Shown here: one piece after another, positions 52,442 to 61,296 of the stretch
Numbering within the stretch: the stretch's first letter is position 1
Layout of the letters: each line of letters opens with the position of its first letter
Assembly (NCBI RefSeq): GCF_006716065.1
Contig: NZ_VFOL01000001.1
Coordinates: 3,844,001-3,908,000 of the forward strand
Direction: 5' to 3'
Length of the DNA: 64,000 nucleotides
Source: Salinispora arenicola
GTDB lineage: Bacteria; Actinomycetota; Actinomycetes; Mycobacteriales; Micromonosporaceae
Made by a program: the position numbers and the translations under genes
Notes under the pieces: model-generated
What the model saw: only the letters and a program-made list of their open reading frames with translations
Told to the model about the DNA's origin: nothing
Databases searched by the model: none

Positions 52442-53034
52442 GGCCGACGCAGGCGTATCCCCGGGATCGGACACGGGATGACGAGCGCGCTGGCCACGCA
52501 GACCACCGAGCGGTCGAAAATCGATCAGGCGCTCGCACAATGCAGCAGATCCAGTGGGTCCGCCGGCAGGCAGCACTATTACCGCGTCAGATCGTGATGC
52601 GTGCAGGAGTGTGATGTCGGCATGGCAGCCGTATACCCAACGGGGAGATCATCGGGCAGCGCCCGCGCCTGGGCAATGGCACGTTGACCGGCCGACATGT
52701 GCAGGCCGGAAAGCTGGCCATGATCCGCCGCGTCCTGGAGATCGGCAGTACTTCCACGCCCGGCGCGGGCGACTGGAATGCGTCCCTGCCGGTCGCCCCC
52801 GTGGTGTCGACCATGCCGTCGTGAATCTACATTAGATCAATGATGCACATGAACATGATGTGAGCCTTTGCCATAAGTGGCGATTCCGTGCGAAGCTTAA
52901 TAATAACGGGACCGCGTCAATGTCAGCCGTCCCGTACCGATGGCCTGAGTCGCCGGTGATCAGTGGATCATCACCGGCGCCTATGAGGCGTGGCCTGACG
53001 CACCCAACGCTGGGGCAAAGTTAGGGAGGTATCT
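52442..53034. other. Non-coding stretch beside IS remnant
   Basis: No family recognised. A region of unusually high A/T for this genome lies at 52825-52910. The ribosome-binding site GGGAGGT of the next small gene lies at its right end. Confidence 0.4.
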
Positions 53035-53187
53035 ATGCCCACGGCAATTCCCCATCCCGTTCACGAAGACCCGGAGCAGCATATCGGGGATCAGATCCCG
53101 GACCCGTGGGCGGATCCCACCCAGACCGACTGGCCAGCAGCAGAGGTGAACATCGATGACGTGGACGGTAGTACCGAATCTGAATGA
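53035..53187 (+). CDS. Small acidic 50-aa protein
   Basis: ATG 53035 is preceded by the strong site GGGAGGT with about five bases of spacing. The peptide MPTAIPHPVHEDPEQHIGDQ... DGSTESE is acidic and Pro-rich, with no recognised family. Its last 32 bases overlap the start of the lysin-like gene in another frame, so translation may be coupled. It is too short to judge by composition; the ribosome-binding site and tandem position are the support. Confidence 0.5.
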   Translation: MPTAIPHPVHEDPEQHIGDQIPDPWADPTQTDWPAAEVNIDDVDGSTESE

Positions 53188-53962
53188 AGCGCGCGATCAG
53201 CTCGACCAGCGGTTCCCTGGGCGTGACACAAGGTCGGACGGTTCGATCGGGGACACCGCTCACCAGCGCTATCCGTCGTCGCACAACCCGGACCTCACCG
53301 GCCTGCCGGAATACCGGGACGGCGACGAGTTCAATGAGGTGCGTGCCCGGGACTTCGACGCCGACCTGAACGACCCGAACGGGATCGTGATGGAACACGT
53401 CGTGCAACTGTGGGTGACACTGGCCCGCACCGGTTCCCTGTGGTGGGTGCGGTACATCATCTTCAACGGCCGCATCTGGCACCGCCGGTACGACTTCACC
53501 ACCCGCACCTACACCGGCTCGAACCGGCACACGACCCACTGCCACGTGAATTCTGACTTCACCCAGGCCGCCGACACGGTGCGGGGAACGGACTGGCGAC
53601 TCGACCAACTCCCACCGGTGGGACGGCCCGCCCCGAAGCCTGTGGTGGCGTTTCCACTGCCAGCCGGCTACTACTTCGGCCCGCGCGAGCGTGGTAACCA
53701 GTCGGTGTCCGGCTACTATCGCCGCCGGTTCAAGGGCAAAATCGACCGACAGTGGCTCACCGCTTGGACCAGGCAGTTGGTCCGTCGGGGCTGGCCTGCG
53801 GGCAAGGGGCGCCGCTACCTGCGCAGGGCCGGCTCCGATGGCCTGTACGGGCCCGAACACCAGGAACTGATCAAGGCGTTCCAGGCCGACCAGGGCCTCG
53901 CCCGGGATGGGCTGCTAGGCCGCTTGACGTGGGACGCCGCGTACCACAACCCGATTCGATAG
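53156..53962 (+). CDS. Phage-like endolysin with peptidoglycan-binding domain
   Basis: 268 aa. The N-terminal domain (IGDTAHQRYPSSHNPD, RARDFDADLNDPNG, RYIIFNGRIWHRRYDF, TYTGSNRHTTHCHVNSDF) matches M15-like actinophage lysin domains, with His and Asp as probable zinc ligands (SSHNPD, RDFDAD, HCHV). The C-terminal domain (GSDGLYGPEHQELIKAFQADQGLARDGLLGRLTWDAAY) is a PG_binding_1 repeat. No signal peptide, as for phage lysins that rely on a holin, but no holin is seen. It is probably a leftover of a prophage or domesticated element. Confidence 0.85.
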   Translation: MTWTVVPNLNEARDQLDQRFPGRDTRSDGSIGDTAHQRYPSSHNPDLTGLPEYRDGDEFNEVRARDFDADLNDPNGIVMEHVVQLWVTLARTGSLWWVRYIIFNGRIWHRRYDFTTRTYTGSNRHTTHCHVNSDFTQAADTVRGTDWRLDQLPPVGRPAPKPVVAFPLPAGYYFGPRERGNQSVSGYYRRRFKGKIDRQWLTAWTRQLVRRGWPAGKGRRYLRRAGSDGLYGPEHQELIKAFQADQGLARDGLLGRLTWDAAYHNPIR

Positions 53963-54133
53963 CCCCTCGGGAATCCACGGTGAAGACGATGCTCCTACAT
54001 CTCGGCGGTGATCAGCGTCGCCGCGCCGTACGGGGTACACCGGCCGCACGGTGCCCCGGCTCGCCGACGACCGCCACAGCCGTCGCGACTTCGGCCTAGT
54101 CGGTGATCCGGGGTCCCCGGCGGGTGCTCGGAC
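53963..54133. other. Intergenic after the lysin gene
   Basis: No gene recognised. The larger gap to 54724 contains the tRNA-like fragment A, a strong hairpin and an aldo-keto reductase remnant, listed separately. Confidence 0.4.
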
Positions 54134-54160
54134 GGTAGGGGTTCGTATCCCTTCGGGCGG
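54134..54160 (+). repeat. tRNA 3'-end-like fragment A (possible att site)
   Basis: The sequence can form a T-arm (AGGGG-TTCGTAT-CCCTT) followed by CGGGCGG, like the 3' end of a tRNA gene, but no rest of a tRNA precedes it. It shares 21 of 27 positions with fragment B at 55954-55980 in the same orientation. The T-loop has T where the conserved A58 should be. Confidence 0.5.
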
Positions 54161-54168
54161 GCAGCGCC

Positions 54169-54204
54169 GAGGCCCTGATCAGCGGAAGTGCTGATCAGGG
54201 CCTC
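54169..54204. terminator. Strong hairpin
   Basis: Perfect 15-bp stem GAGGCCCTGATCAGC/GCTGATCAGGGCCTC (54169-54183 with 54190-54204), loop GGAAGT. Located just after tRNA-like fragment A, where a tRNA terminator would be expected. Confidence 0.75.
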
Positions 54205-54404
54205 TAGCGTGCCGGAAGACGTTGAGCTATGTCAGCGCGGTCGATTCGGCGATCGGTTCGGCAGTGGCCGCAGCGGTCGGACGTTCGTGACGCCTCGCCG
54301 CTACCGAGCACCGCGTCGCCATCGTGGCGCACGCACCGACGTCCCACGGCCTGCGGCGCCATGGGTCGGGTGGCGACGACACGCCGCCGCGCCACCCGGG
54401 CGCG

Positions 54405-54521
54405 GTCCTGGCACGTCTCGCCCGACAACTAGGTGCCTCACCCGGACAGGTCGCGCTGGCGTGGGTCAAGCACCGCGAGTGCGTCCATGGACTCACCGTC
54501 CTTCCGCTGCCCGGCACCACG
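54405..54521 (+). pseudogene. Aldo-keto reductase remnant
   Basis: A short frame encodes LARLARQLGASPGQVALAWVKHRECVHGLTVLPLPGTT, matching the barrel helix and PIPGT strand near the C-terminus of aldo-keto reductases. The rest of the barrel and the catalytic tetrad are absent, and the flanking sequence is Arg/Pro-rich noise. It is a decayed fragment. Confidence 0.55.
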
Positions 54522-54724
54522 CTGGTCAGCCCACGCCCGAACGAACCTCGCCGCAGCCGACTCCATCACCCCAGTAGTCGTACCCGGCAGACGGAGTCCA
54601 ACTGCTGCCTCACTGGTCACGTCTGTTCCCTCCGGCAGCAGCGCCCGTCTACGGCTGACCCTGTCAGACCGCATCGAGGCGTCGACCGGTTCGTCGACGA
54701 GTCCGTCGGCATGGTTGTGGGTCC

Positions 54725-55537
54725 CTACAAGGCAAAGAGGCGGCGGGCGTTGCCGGACAGGAACAAGCCGCGCGTCTCCTCGTCGAGGCCCAGCTGCTCC
54801 AGATGCTCCAGCGCCTGCGAAGGAGTAATCATGGGGTAGTTCGTGCCGAACAGGACTTTGCGGCGTCCCCGGCCACGAAGATATTCCACGAGTTCGTTGG
54901 GGTAGCGGCGAGCGGTGTAAGCGCTGGTGTCGATGTATACGTTGACGTGCTTGTCGGCGACGGCGACCATCTCGGCCGTCCACGGATAGCCGATGTGGCC
55001 GCAAACAATGGTCAATTCCGGGAAGTCGAGCGCCACCTGGTCGATGTAGGGGATTGGCCGCCCAGTCTCTGAAGGTCTCAGCGGACCGGTGTGCCCCACC
55101 TGCGTGCAGAACGGAACGCCCAGTTCCACACACGCTGCATACAGCGGGTAGTACAGCCGGTCGGTGGGTGGCAATCCCCATAGCCACGGCACAACCCGCA
55201 GCGCCACGAAACCCAGCTCGTCGACCGCGCGCCGCAGCTCCCGCACCGCATCCACGGGGCGGCTCAGATCAACACCCGCAACACCCCGCAGGCGCCGGTC
55301 GGACTGGGCGACGAAGCTGGCCACCTCGTCGTTGCTGATCAGTGCCCCCTGCGGTCCGTACCAGGCCGCCGACAGGCCGATTTCAACGTCGGCCGCCTCC
55401 AGCACCGCGACCGTCACTTCCACTGGCAAGGGCTCCTCGAGCACCATTCCGCCAGTCCACCGCCGAAGGGAGTCGAACATCTCGTGGTTGGAGTGCCGCA
55501 ACGTTGGGTGCTGCATCCAGGCGTCGATGATCGGCAC
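54725..55537 (-). CDS. Amidohydrolase-2 family metal hydrolase
   Basis: 270 aa from GTG 55537, chosen because AGGAGG stands five bases before it; an in-frame TTG at 55591 would add 18 residues. TIM-barrel amidohydrolase: PIIDAWMQHP (in place of the usual DxHxH), VPFCTQVGHTGP, TIVCGHIGYPW with His, NVYIDTSAYTARRYP, and VLFGTNYPMITP (usual GSDxP, here GTN). The altered metal-site motifs suggest a decarboxylase- or hydratase-like branch or an altered metal site. It stands alone in the eroded island. Confidence 0.8.
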   Translation of the reverse strand: MPIIDAWMQHPTLRHSNHEMFDSLRRWTGGMVLEEPLPVEVTVAVLEAADVEIGLSAAWYGPQGALISNDEVASFVAQSDRRLRGVAGVDLSRPVDAVRELRRAVDELGFVALRVVPWLWGLPPTDRLYYPLYAACVELGVPFCTQVGHTGPLRPSETGRPIPYIDQVALDFPELTIVCGHIGYPWTAEMVAVADKHVNVYIDTSAYTARRYPNELVEYLRGRGRRKVLFGTNYPMITPSQALEHLEQLGLDEETRGLFLSGNARRLFAL

Positions 55538-55953
55538 ATCAGCCTCCTCACCGTAGACCACGGCGTGCAGCCCACCAGGGGCTACGAGCAATCGCCTGAG
55601 CGAACTCTACTAGCGGCCTCGAACTGTGGGCCACCCGTCAGCCAGCGTGAGAGTCGTTGTGGCGCTTCATTCGCCCGACTGGACCAACCACATCACGGCC
55701 GCGTGTACAGGCTTCGCAGCCATCTCCGCCCCCGGCTGACCAGCCCGGCTGCCATCCAAGTCCAGAGAACTCCAAGGAGAGTTCCCCACCAACCAAGGCC
55801 CACCACTGTGTGACAGATCCATAGGGACGAGAGCCCCACGAGGGGTTGGCTATCGGCGGCAAAGGTTGACCACTGTGTGGTGGCCCTTGGGCAGCTTGCT
55901 CGAAGGTATGACGACCAGCCACGTGCGAGAAAGCCCGGCCGGCGGCACCAGAA
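55538..55953. other. Gap upstream of amidohydrolase, no gene recognised
   Basis: Frames here show no known family. The right end carries the second tRNA-like fragment. Confidence 0.4.
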
Positions 55954-55980
55954 GGCTAGGGTTCGAATTCCTTCGGGCGA
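55954..55980 (+). repeat. tRNA 3'-end-like fragment B (possible att site)
   Basis: GGCTAGG-GTTCGAATTCC-TTCGGGCGA; contains the TTCGAAT T-loop and an acceptor-like CGGGCGA. It is 21/27 identical to fragment A. No complete tRNA surrounds it. It lies 590 bases before hsdM; the stretch 55981-56566 contains no recognised gene. Confidence 0.5.
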
Positions 55981-56566
55981 CAAGATCGTAAGGCGCTTGA
56001 CCTGCAATATTGGGAGTCAGGCGTGCGTGCGCGTGCGCGCGGCCCGGCGCAAACCGGGCCACCTTGATCCTGTGGAGCAGTTTGAGCCAGTCAGATCTGG
56101 TCGAGTGCCTTTGCCCGGCTGGCCTACTGCTTCGGCGTGCCCTGGCGGCAGCGGGATGGGAATGCCGTCGAGGAACAGCATGGGACGTGGTGCAGGGTCA
56201 GTCATGACCCAATCGGCTAGCTCACCCCGCCGCCAACCACCTTCGCGCGCTTGCCCAGGTCCATCGGTCTCACCGGTGCTCCCGACAACCGGGCGGCGTG
56301 CGCCGCCGCGACCGCAGGGGTGACGCCCGGATGCATCGCACCGGGCACGTGCGCAGAATGGGACTGGCTCGAGTCGGGGTGAGCCGCGCGGTGACCGACG
56401 CTATCGTTAGGGCGCGCAGTTCAGCCACTACTCCATGTGGCGAGTCTGTCGCTCGTCGACATGGGCTAGAGATTGGACGCCTCCAGCATGGACAGGGCAC
56501 ACTCCTGCCGCGTCGCGACTCCCGGGCAGGCATTGCTCGTGACATGGACCAGGGGGTGACGCGACG

Positions 56567-59002
56567 TTGGCCCTGAGGAAGTCGGACCTGTATGGCGCAC
56601 TCTGGCGGAGCTGCGACGAGTTGCGTGGCGGTATGGACGCCAGCCAGTACAAGGACTATGTCCTCACGTTGCTGTTCGTGAAGTATGTGACGGACAAGGC
56701 CACGTCCGATCGGACGTCCTTGGTCGACGTGCCCGCCGGTGGCTCCTTCGACGACATGGTCGCGTGCAAGGGCGACAGGGAGATCGGCGACAAGATCAAC
56801 AGGATCGTCGGGAGGCTCGCCGAGGCGAACGGGCTGGGAAGGGTCGTCGACCTGGCGGACTTTAACGACGAGGACAGACTCGGCAAGGGCAAGGAAATGC
56901 AAGATCGGCTCTCCAAACTGGTGACGATCATCGCTGATCTTGACTTCCGGGACAACCGCGCCGAGGGCGACGACCTGCTCGGCGACGCCTACGAGTACCT
57001 GATGCGGCACTTCGCCAGGGAGTCAGGTAAGTCGAAGGGGCAGTTCTACACCCCGGCCGAGGTCTCGCGCGTCCTCGCGAGGCTTGTCGGCATCGGACCG
57101 GGCACGCGGCAGGACCACACGGTCTACGACCCGACCTGTGGGTCGGGCTCGTTGCTCCTCAAGGTAGCTGCTGAGGCTCCACGTGGCCTCACCATCTATG
57201 GCCAGGAGAAAGACAACGCTACCTGGGCACTCGCCCGGATGAACATGATCCTCCACGGCTACGAGGACTGCGACATTCGCAAGGGCGACACGATTGCCAG
57301 CCCACAGTTCACCCAGGGTGCGCAACTACAGACCTTCGACTTCGCCGTCGCCAATCCGCCGTTTTCGGTCAAGTCGTGGAGCAATGGCCTGGAGCACGAA
57401 TACGGCCGCTTCGATGTGGGTCGGCCGCCGGACAAGAACGGCGACTACGCCTTCCTGCTGCACATTCTCACGTCGCTCAAGAGTAACGGCAAGGCCGCTG
57501 TCATCATGCCGCACGGTGTGCTCTTCCGTGGTAACGCCGAGGCCGGCATCCGCAAGGAACTGCTGCGTCGTGGCTACATCACGGGTGTCATCGGCCTGCC
57601 CGCCAACCTCTTCTACGGGACGGGAATCCCGGCCTGCATGGTCGTCCTCGACAAGGAACATGCACAGGAACGAACCAGCATCTTCATGATCGATGCGTCC
57701 CAAGGGTTCATCAAGGACGGTAGCAAGAACCGTCTTCGTAGTCAGGATATCCACCGGATTGTCGATGTCTTCACCAGGCGGACTGAGGTCGAGCGCTACT
57801 CACGGGTGGTGCCGCTGTACGAGATCGCTGATCCGAAGAATGACTACAACCTGAATATCGCACGCTACATCACCTCGTCGGATCCGGAGGACACACAGGA
57901 CCTCCACGCTCATCTCCGTGGCGGGATTCCGGACCGCGACCTGGACGCGCTGGGCGGCTTCTGGGGCGCCTTCACGAGCCTTCGTACGACGCTCTTCAAG
58001 GAACTTCGTCCCGGTTACAGCGATCTTGCGGTTGATGTGACGGAGGTGCAGCAGACCATTCTGGACTCTGCTGAGTTCCAGAAGTTCACCACCGACGTCC
58101 GCAGCCGGGTTGACGACTGGTTCGAAGTCCATCGTCCTCACCTGCACGCCTTGACTGGGGATGCCGTTCCCAAGGACGTGATTGCCCGGATAGGAGACGA
58201 TCTACTGGCCCGGTTCACGGGCGCCCTGCTGCTTGACAAGTACGACGTGTACGAGCAGCTCATGACCTATTGGCAGAAGGTCATGCGCGACGACGTGTTC
58301 CTTGTCGTGAACGATGGATGGTTCGAGGCTGCGCAACCTCGTAAGGTCATCGAGGGCAATGAACGCAAGCGCTTCGAGACGCCAGACCTTATCGTTGGCT
58401 CGGGTCGTAGCGTCACCAGGTACAAGCTGGATCTCATCCCGTCCGCACTTGTCGTGTCTCGCTACTTCGAGAAAGAGCAGATCGAGGTCGACACGTTGAA
58501 TGTAGCGGCCGTGGAAGCTGCTCGTGCTGTTGAGGAGTACATCGACGAGTACGCCACCGAGGACGGCCTGCTTGCCGAGGCAATGGATGACGGCACGATG
58601 ACGAAGGCCCTTGCTTCGGCGCGGCTCAGGAGAGCACAGCAGGAAGGGGCGGACCCGGAAGAGGTCAAGGTGCTCCACCGGCTGATCGAGCTGTACAACG
58701 CCGATGCCCTCGCCAAGAAGGCGGTGAAGGAAGCCCAGGCCGCGCTGGATCTGGCGACATTGACGAAGTATGGCGACCTCACGATGTCCGAGATACAGCA
58801 ACTTGTCGTCGATGACAAGTGGTCCGTCGCCATCCGTGACGGCATCATGGCCGAGGTCAACGCACTCATCCTTGCCCTGGTGGGTCGCATTCAGCAGCTC
58901 GGCGAGCGCTACGCCCAGACGGTCGGAATGCTCGGGGCCGAGTGGGAACGGTGTGAAGCCAGGGTCGCCCGACACCTGGCCGACATGGGGATCGAGCGAT
59001 GA
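56567..59002 (+). CDS. hsdM: Type I restriction-modification system, methyltransferase subunit
   Basis: 811 aa from TTG 56567 (no better in-frame start; AGGGGG at 56551-56556). N-terminal helical HsdM_N domain, SKGQFYTPAEVSRVLARLV, SAM motif DPTCGSGS (188-195), catalytic NPPF (263-266), and VIMPHGVLFRGNAEAGIRKELL. The protein is about 300 residues longer than a typical HsdM because of a C-terminal helical extension (residues about 510-811), rich in charged helices. Codon third positions are visibly less GC-rich than those of neighbouring genes, consistent with transfer. It overlaps hsdS by four bases. Confidence 0.94.
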   Translation: MALRKSDLYGALWRSCDELRGGMDASQYKDYVLTLLFVKYVTDKATSDRTSLVDVPAGGSFDDMVACKGDREIGDKINRIVGRLAEANGLGRVVDLADFNDEDRLGKGKEMQDRLSKLVTIIADLDFRDNRAEGDDLLGDAYEYLMRHFARESGKSKGQFYTPAEVSRVLARLVGIGPGTRQDHTVYDPTCGSGSLLLKVAAEAPRGLTIYGQEKDNATWALARMNMILHGYEDCDIRKGDTIASPQFTQGAQLQTFDFAVANPPFSVKSWSNGLEHEYGRFDVGRPPDKNGDYAFLLHILTSLKSNGKAAVIMPHGVLFRGNAEAGIRKELLRRGYITGVIGLPANLFYGTGIPACMVVLDKEHAQERTSIFMIDASQGFIKDGSKNRLRSQDIHRIVDVFTRRTEVERYSRVVPLYEIADPKNDYNLNIARYITSSDPEDTQDLHAHLRGGIPDRDLDALGGFWGAFTSLRTTLFKELRPGYSDLAVDVTEVQQTILDSAEFQKFTTDVRSRVDDWFEVHRPHLHALTGDAVPKDVIARIGDDLLARFTGALLLDKYDVYEQLMTYWQKVMRDDVFLVVNDGWFEAAQPRKVIEGNERKRFETPDLIVGSGRSVTRYKLDLIPSALVVSRYFEKEQIEVDTLNVAAVEAARAVEEYIDEYATEDGLLAEAMDDGTMTKALASARLRRAQQEGADPEEVKVLHRLIELYNADALAKKAVKEAQAALDLATLTKYGDLTMSEIQQLVVDDKWSVAIRDGIMAEVNALILALVGRIQQLGERYAQTVGMLGAEWERCEARVARHLADMGIER

Positions 59003-60237
59003 CGCAGCCGTGGCCGGTTTCTACAGTCGGCGAGCAGTTCGAGGTGCACCTGGGCAAGATGCTCGACTCGGCCAAGAACGTTGGCTTCCCAAAACCGTAC
59101 GTCGGGAATCGGGCTGTGCAATGGGGTTGGATCGACCTGTCGGCTGTTGGGGTCGCGCCATTGACGCAATCAGACATACGACGCTTTCGCCTGCGCAATG
59201 GTGATCTTCTCGTCTGCGAGGGGGGTGAGGTTGGCCGCGGCGCAATTTGGCGAGACCAGCTTTCTGAGTGTTACTACCAAAAGGCGCTGCACAGGCTGCG
59301 TCCCAAGAACGGTTATGACGTTCGGCTTATGCTGGCGCTGCTTGAATACTGGTCGACAGGTGGAGTATTCCCCAACTACGTGACGCAAACGAGCATCGCC
59401 CACCTTCCGCGCGACAAGTTCATTGAGATGCAGTTGCCGCTGCCATCGGCAGCCGAGCAGGCCCGAATCGGTGAGGTGATCCAGGACGTCAATGACCTCA
59501 TCCACGCGTTGCGGCGGATGATCGCCAAGAAGCAGGCGATCAGGCAGGGCCTGCGGCAACAGTTACTGACAGGCAGGACGCGCCTTCCCGGATACAGTGG
59601 ATCGTGGCGCGAGGTGTCGCTTGGCAGATACGTCAGCTACGTCAACACGGTTGCACTGTCGCGGGCGCAGCTTGATGGCGAGTCGCCCGTCCGATACGTG
59701 CACTACGGCGACATCCATGCTCGGGATAGCCCCATGTTGGACGCGGCGCGCGAGGCACTGCCACGAGCGAGTTCGACGTTGTTGCGGAACGCCGGTCGGC
59801 TCAAGGTGGGGGATCTCGTGTTCGCCGACGTGTCTGAGGACCCGGACGGAGTGGGCAAGTCGGTCGAGGTGACCTCGGTACCCGATGTGGGAGTGGTTCC
59901 CGGTCTTCACACCATCGCGGCACGGTTCGAGAAGGCGGTGTTGGCGGACGGTTTCAAGGCCTACCTACAGTTCATACCGTCGCTTCGTGAAACTCTGCAC
60001 CGCCTTGTTGTGGGTACCAAGGTGCTGGCGACTACGCGTTCGCTCATTTCCAGTATCACCCTGACGTTGCCGAACGTCGACGAGCAGCGCGCCATCGCGT
60101 CGGTCCTCACGGATGCTGATCGTGAGATCGCTGTTCTCCGCGTTCGGCTGGCGAAGGCGAGGGATGTCAAGCAGGGCATGATGCAGGAGCTGCTCGCAGG
60201 CCGTACGCGGTTGCCCGGAACGGGGAGCACGGCATGA
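58999..60237 (+). CDS. hsdS: Type I restriction-modification system, specificity subunit
   Basis: 412 aa from ATG 58999. Two target-recognition domains, each followed by a conserved helix: LPSAAEQARIGEVIQDVNDLIHALRRMIAKKQAIRQGLRQQLLTGRTRLPG and LPNVDEQRAIASVLTDADREIAVLRVRLAKARDVKQGMMQELLAGRTRLPG. This repeat is the usual HsdS design for a bipartite recognition sequence. ATGA overlaps exist with hsdM upstream and with a start codon downstream (60234) that should belong to hsdR. Confidence 0.94.
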   Translation: MTQPWPVSTVGEQFEVHLGKMLDSAKNVGFPKPYVGNRAVQWGWIDLSAVGVAPLTQSDIRRFRLRNGDLLVCEGGEVGRGAIWRDQLSECYYQKALHRLRPKNGYDVRLMLALLEYWSTGGVFPNYVTQTSIAHLPRDKFIEMQLPLPSAAEQARIGEVIQDVNDLIHALRRMIAKKQAIRQGLRQQLLTGRTRLPGYSGSWREVSLGRYVSYVNTVALSRAQLDGESPVRYVHYGDIHARDSPMLDAAREALPRASSTLLRNAGRLKVGDLVFADVSEDPDGVGKSVEVTSVPDVGVVPGLHTIAARFEKAVLADGFKAYLQFIPSLRETLHRLVVGTKVLATTRSLISSITLTLPNVDEQRAIASVLTDADREIAVLRVRLAKARDVKQGMMQELLAGRTRLPGTGSTA

Positions 60238-60260
60238 CCAACGTGGGACGACCCAGGGCT
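60234..60260 (+). pseudogene. hsdR: Truncated 5' end of hsdR
   Basis: ATG 60234 overlaps the hsdS stop (ATGA) and encodes MTNVGRPR, which is how many type I HsdR subunits begin (MTNVG-x-x-E-x-x-TQ-x-RV). The homology stops after about eight codons; the frame then runs into Arg-rich sequence antisense to the flavoprotein gene. The endonuclease/helicase subunit of roughly 1000 residues is missing from the window. Confidence 0.5.
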
Positions 60261-60312
60261 GGCGGCCGAGCCGCGTCGGGCTGGCGCGACACGGTGGCTG
60301 GTTCGTGCCCGG

Positions 60313-60891
60313 TCAGGCGTGACCGGAAGCGGCCGGCCGAGAGTCGTCGGCGAGCTGGGCTGCTGTGTCGAACGCCATGGTCCAGGGAAATGCCTTCCGT
60401 TGTTCGTTGCCACTGCCGGGCGGGTGCGGCTCCCAGAGGTCATCGGCGCCGAGCAGGACGCGTACCCCCTCGTCGCGGAGGCTGGCCACGGCGTGCCGGA
60501 ACGGGGCCCGCGCGGCGAGGGCGGTATTGACGAACGGCACGATGACGGTGGGCACCTGCCTGCCGATCAGCTCGGCGACCGAGGTCATGGCGTAGTTGTC
60601 AGCGAGGCCCAAGGCGATCTTGTTGATCGAGTTGTAGGTCGCGGGGGCGATGACCACGGCGTCGGTTGCGGGAAGCGACCGGCCGGTGCCAGGTGACGAC
60701 CGGTACGTCGACCGGACCGGATAGCCGGTGAGGCTCCCGAGCGGCTGCGGTTCGATGAACTCCATCGCACTCGGTGTGGCCGTGACCGTCACTGTCCAGG
60801 ACCGTTCCTGCGCTGCCCTGACGAGTGGGGAGACGTCGGCGGCGGGGCCGGCGCCACCCACGACGATCTGGAGATGACCGCCAGTCACCAC
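60313..60891 (-). CDS. Flavoprotein (PPC decarboxylase-like fold)
   Basis: 192 aa from GTG 60891. Flavoprotein-family motifs: LQIVVGGAGPAADVSPLVRAAQERSWTVTVTATPSAMEFI, a substrate/flavin loop DAVVIAPATYNSINKIALGLADNYAMTSVAELIGRQVPTVIVPFVN with the conserved P-A-T-x-N-(S/T)-x-x-K. Homologues include phosphopantothenoylcysteine decarboxylase and peptide-modifying EpiD/MrsD enzymes. No lanthipeptide-like partner is nearby, so a generic flavin enzyme is the safest call. Convergent with the broken hsd operon. Confidence 0.82.
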   Translation of the reverse strand: MVTGGHLQIVVGGAGPAADVSPLVRAAQERSWTVTVTATPSAMEFIEPQPLGSLTGYPVRSTYRSSPGTGRSLPATDAVVIAPATYNSINKIALGLADNYAMTSVAELIGRQVPTVIVPFVNTALAARAPFRHAVASLRDEGVRVLLGADDLWEPHPPGSGNEQRKAFPWTMAFDTAAQLADDSRPAASGHA

Positions 60892-61252
60892 CGGATCCCG
60901 GCGCTCGTGTGCGTTGAACAGCGGGACGAGGCTGCGGCGGCGATACCGGTTACTGCCCCGCGTAGGAGGTCTCTGTATCGCACCTCACCCTCCGAGCCCG
61001 AGTCACCGCCAGTATCCGCGATGCGCCGACATACATCCGCCTGCCACCTGCGGTCGCACCGCTGATGCCACCGTCCGGAGCGCCGTGAAGCGTTCCCCTA
61101 TCTCCGCGGTGGCTCGGGCTAGCATGCTACCCAGCAGCACGCGGTACGGCCGAGCCGGCGCGCACGAACAGCGCCCCGCCGGTGGGGGCGTCGGGTGGCA
61201 GCCCGATCATCAGTGACCATGCGATCTGCCTACAGACGGTGGTACTCGGATA
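60892..61252. other. Gap with no recognised gene
   Basis: GC-rich sequence between the flavoprotein gene and the subtilase terminator. No conserved frame or operator was seen. Confidence 0.4.
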
Positions 61253-61288
61253 GCGGGGCCGCTCGCGGTGTCCCGCGAGCGGCCCCGC
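61253..61288. terminator. Strong hairpin terminator of the subtilase gene
   Basis: Perfect 16-bp stem (61253-61268 with 61273-61288) and TGTC loop, nine bases after the stop of the minus-strand subtilase gene. Confidence 0.8.
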
Positions 61289-61296
61289 GACCGTCC

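Noticed and set aside
54134..54204. Complete tRNA gene
   Set aside because: Only a T-arm and acceptor-like end are present; no D-arm, anticodon arm or 5' acceptor strand upstream.
60313..60891. Lanthipeptide-type decarboxylase (EpiD)
   Set aside because: The fold matches, but no precursor peptide, dehydratase or transporter is nearby, so only the general flavoprotein call is kept.
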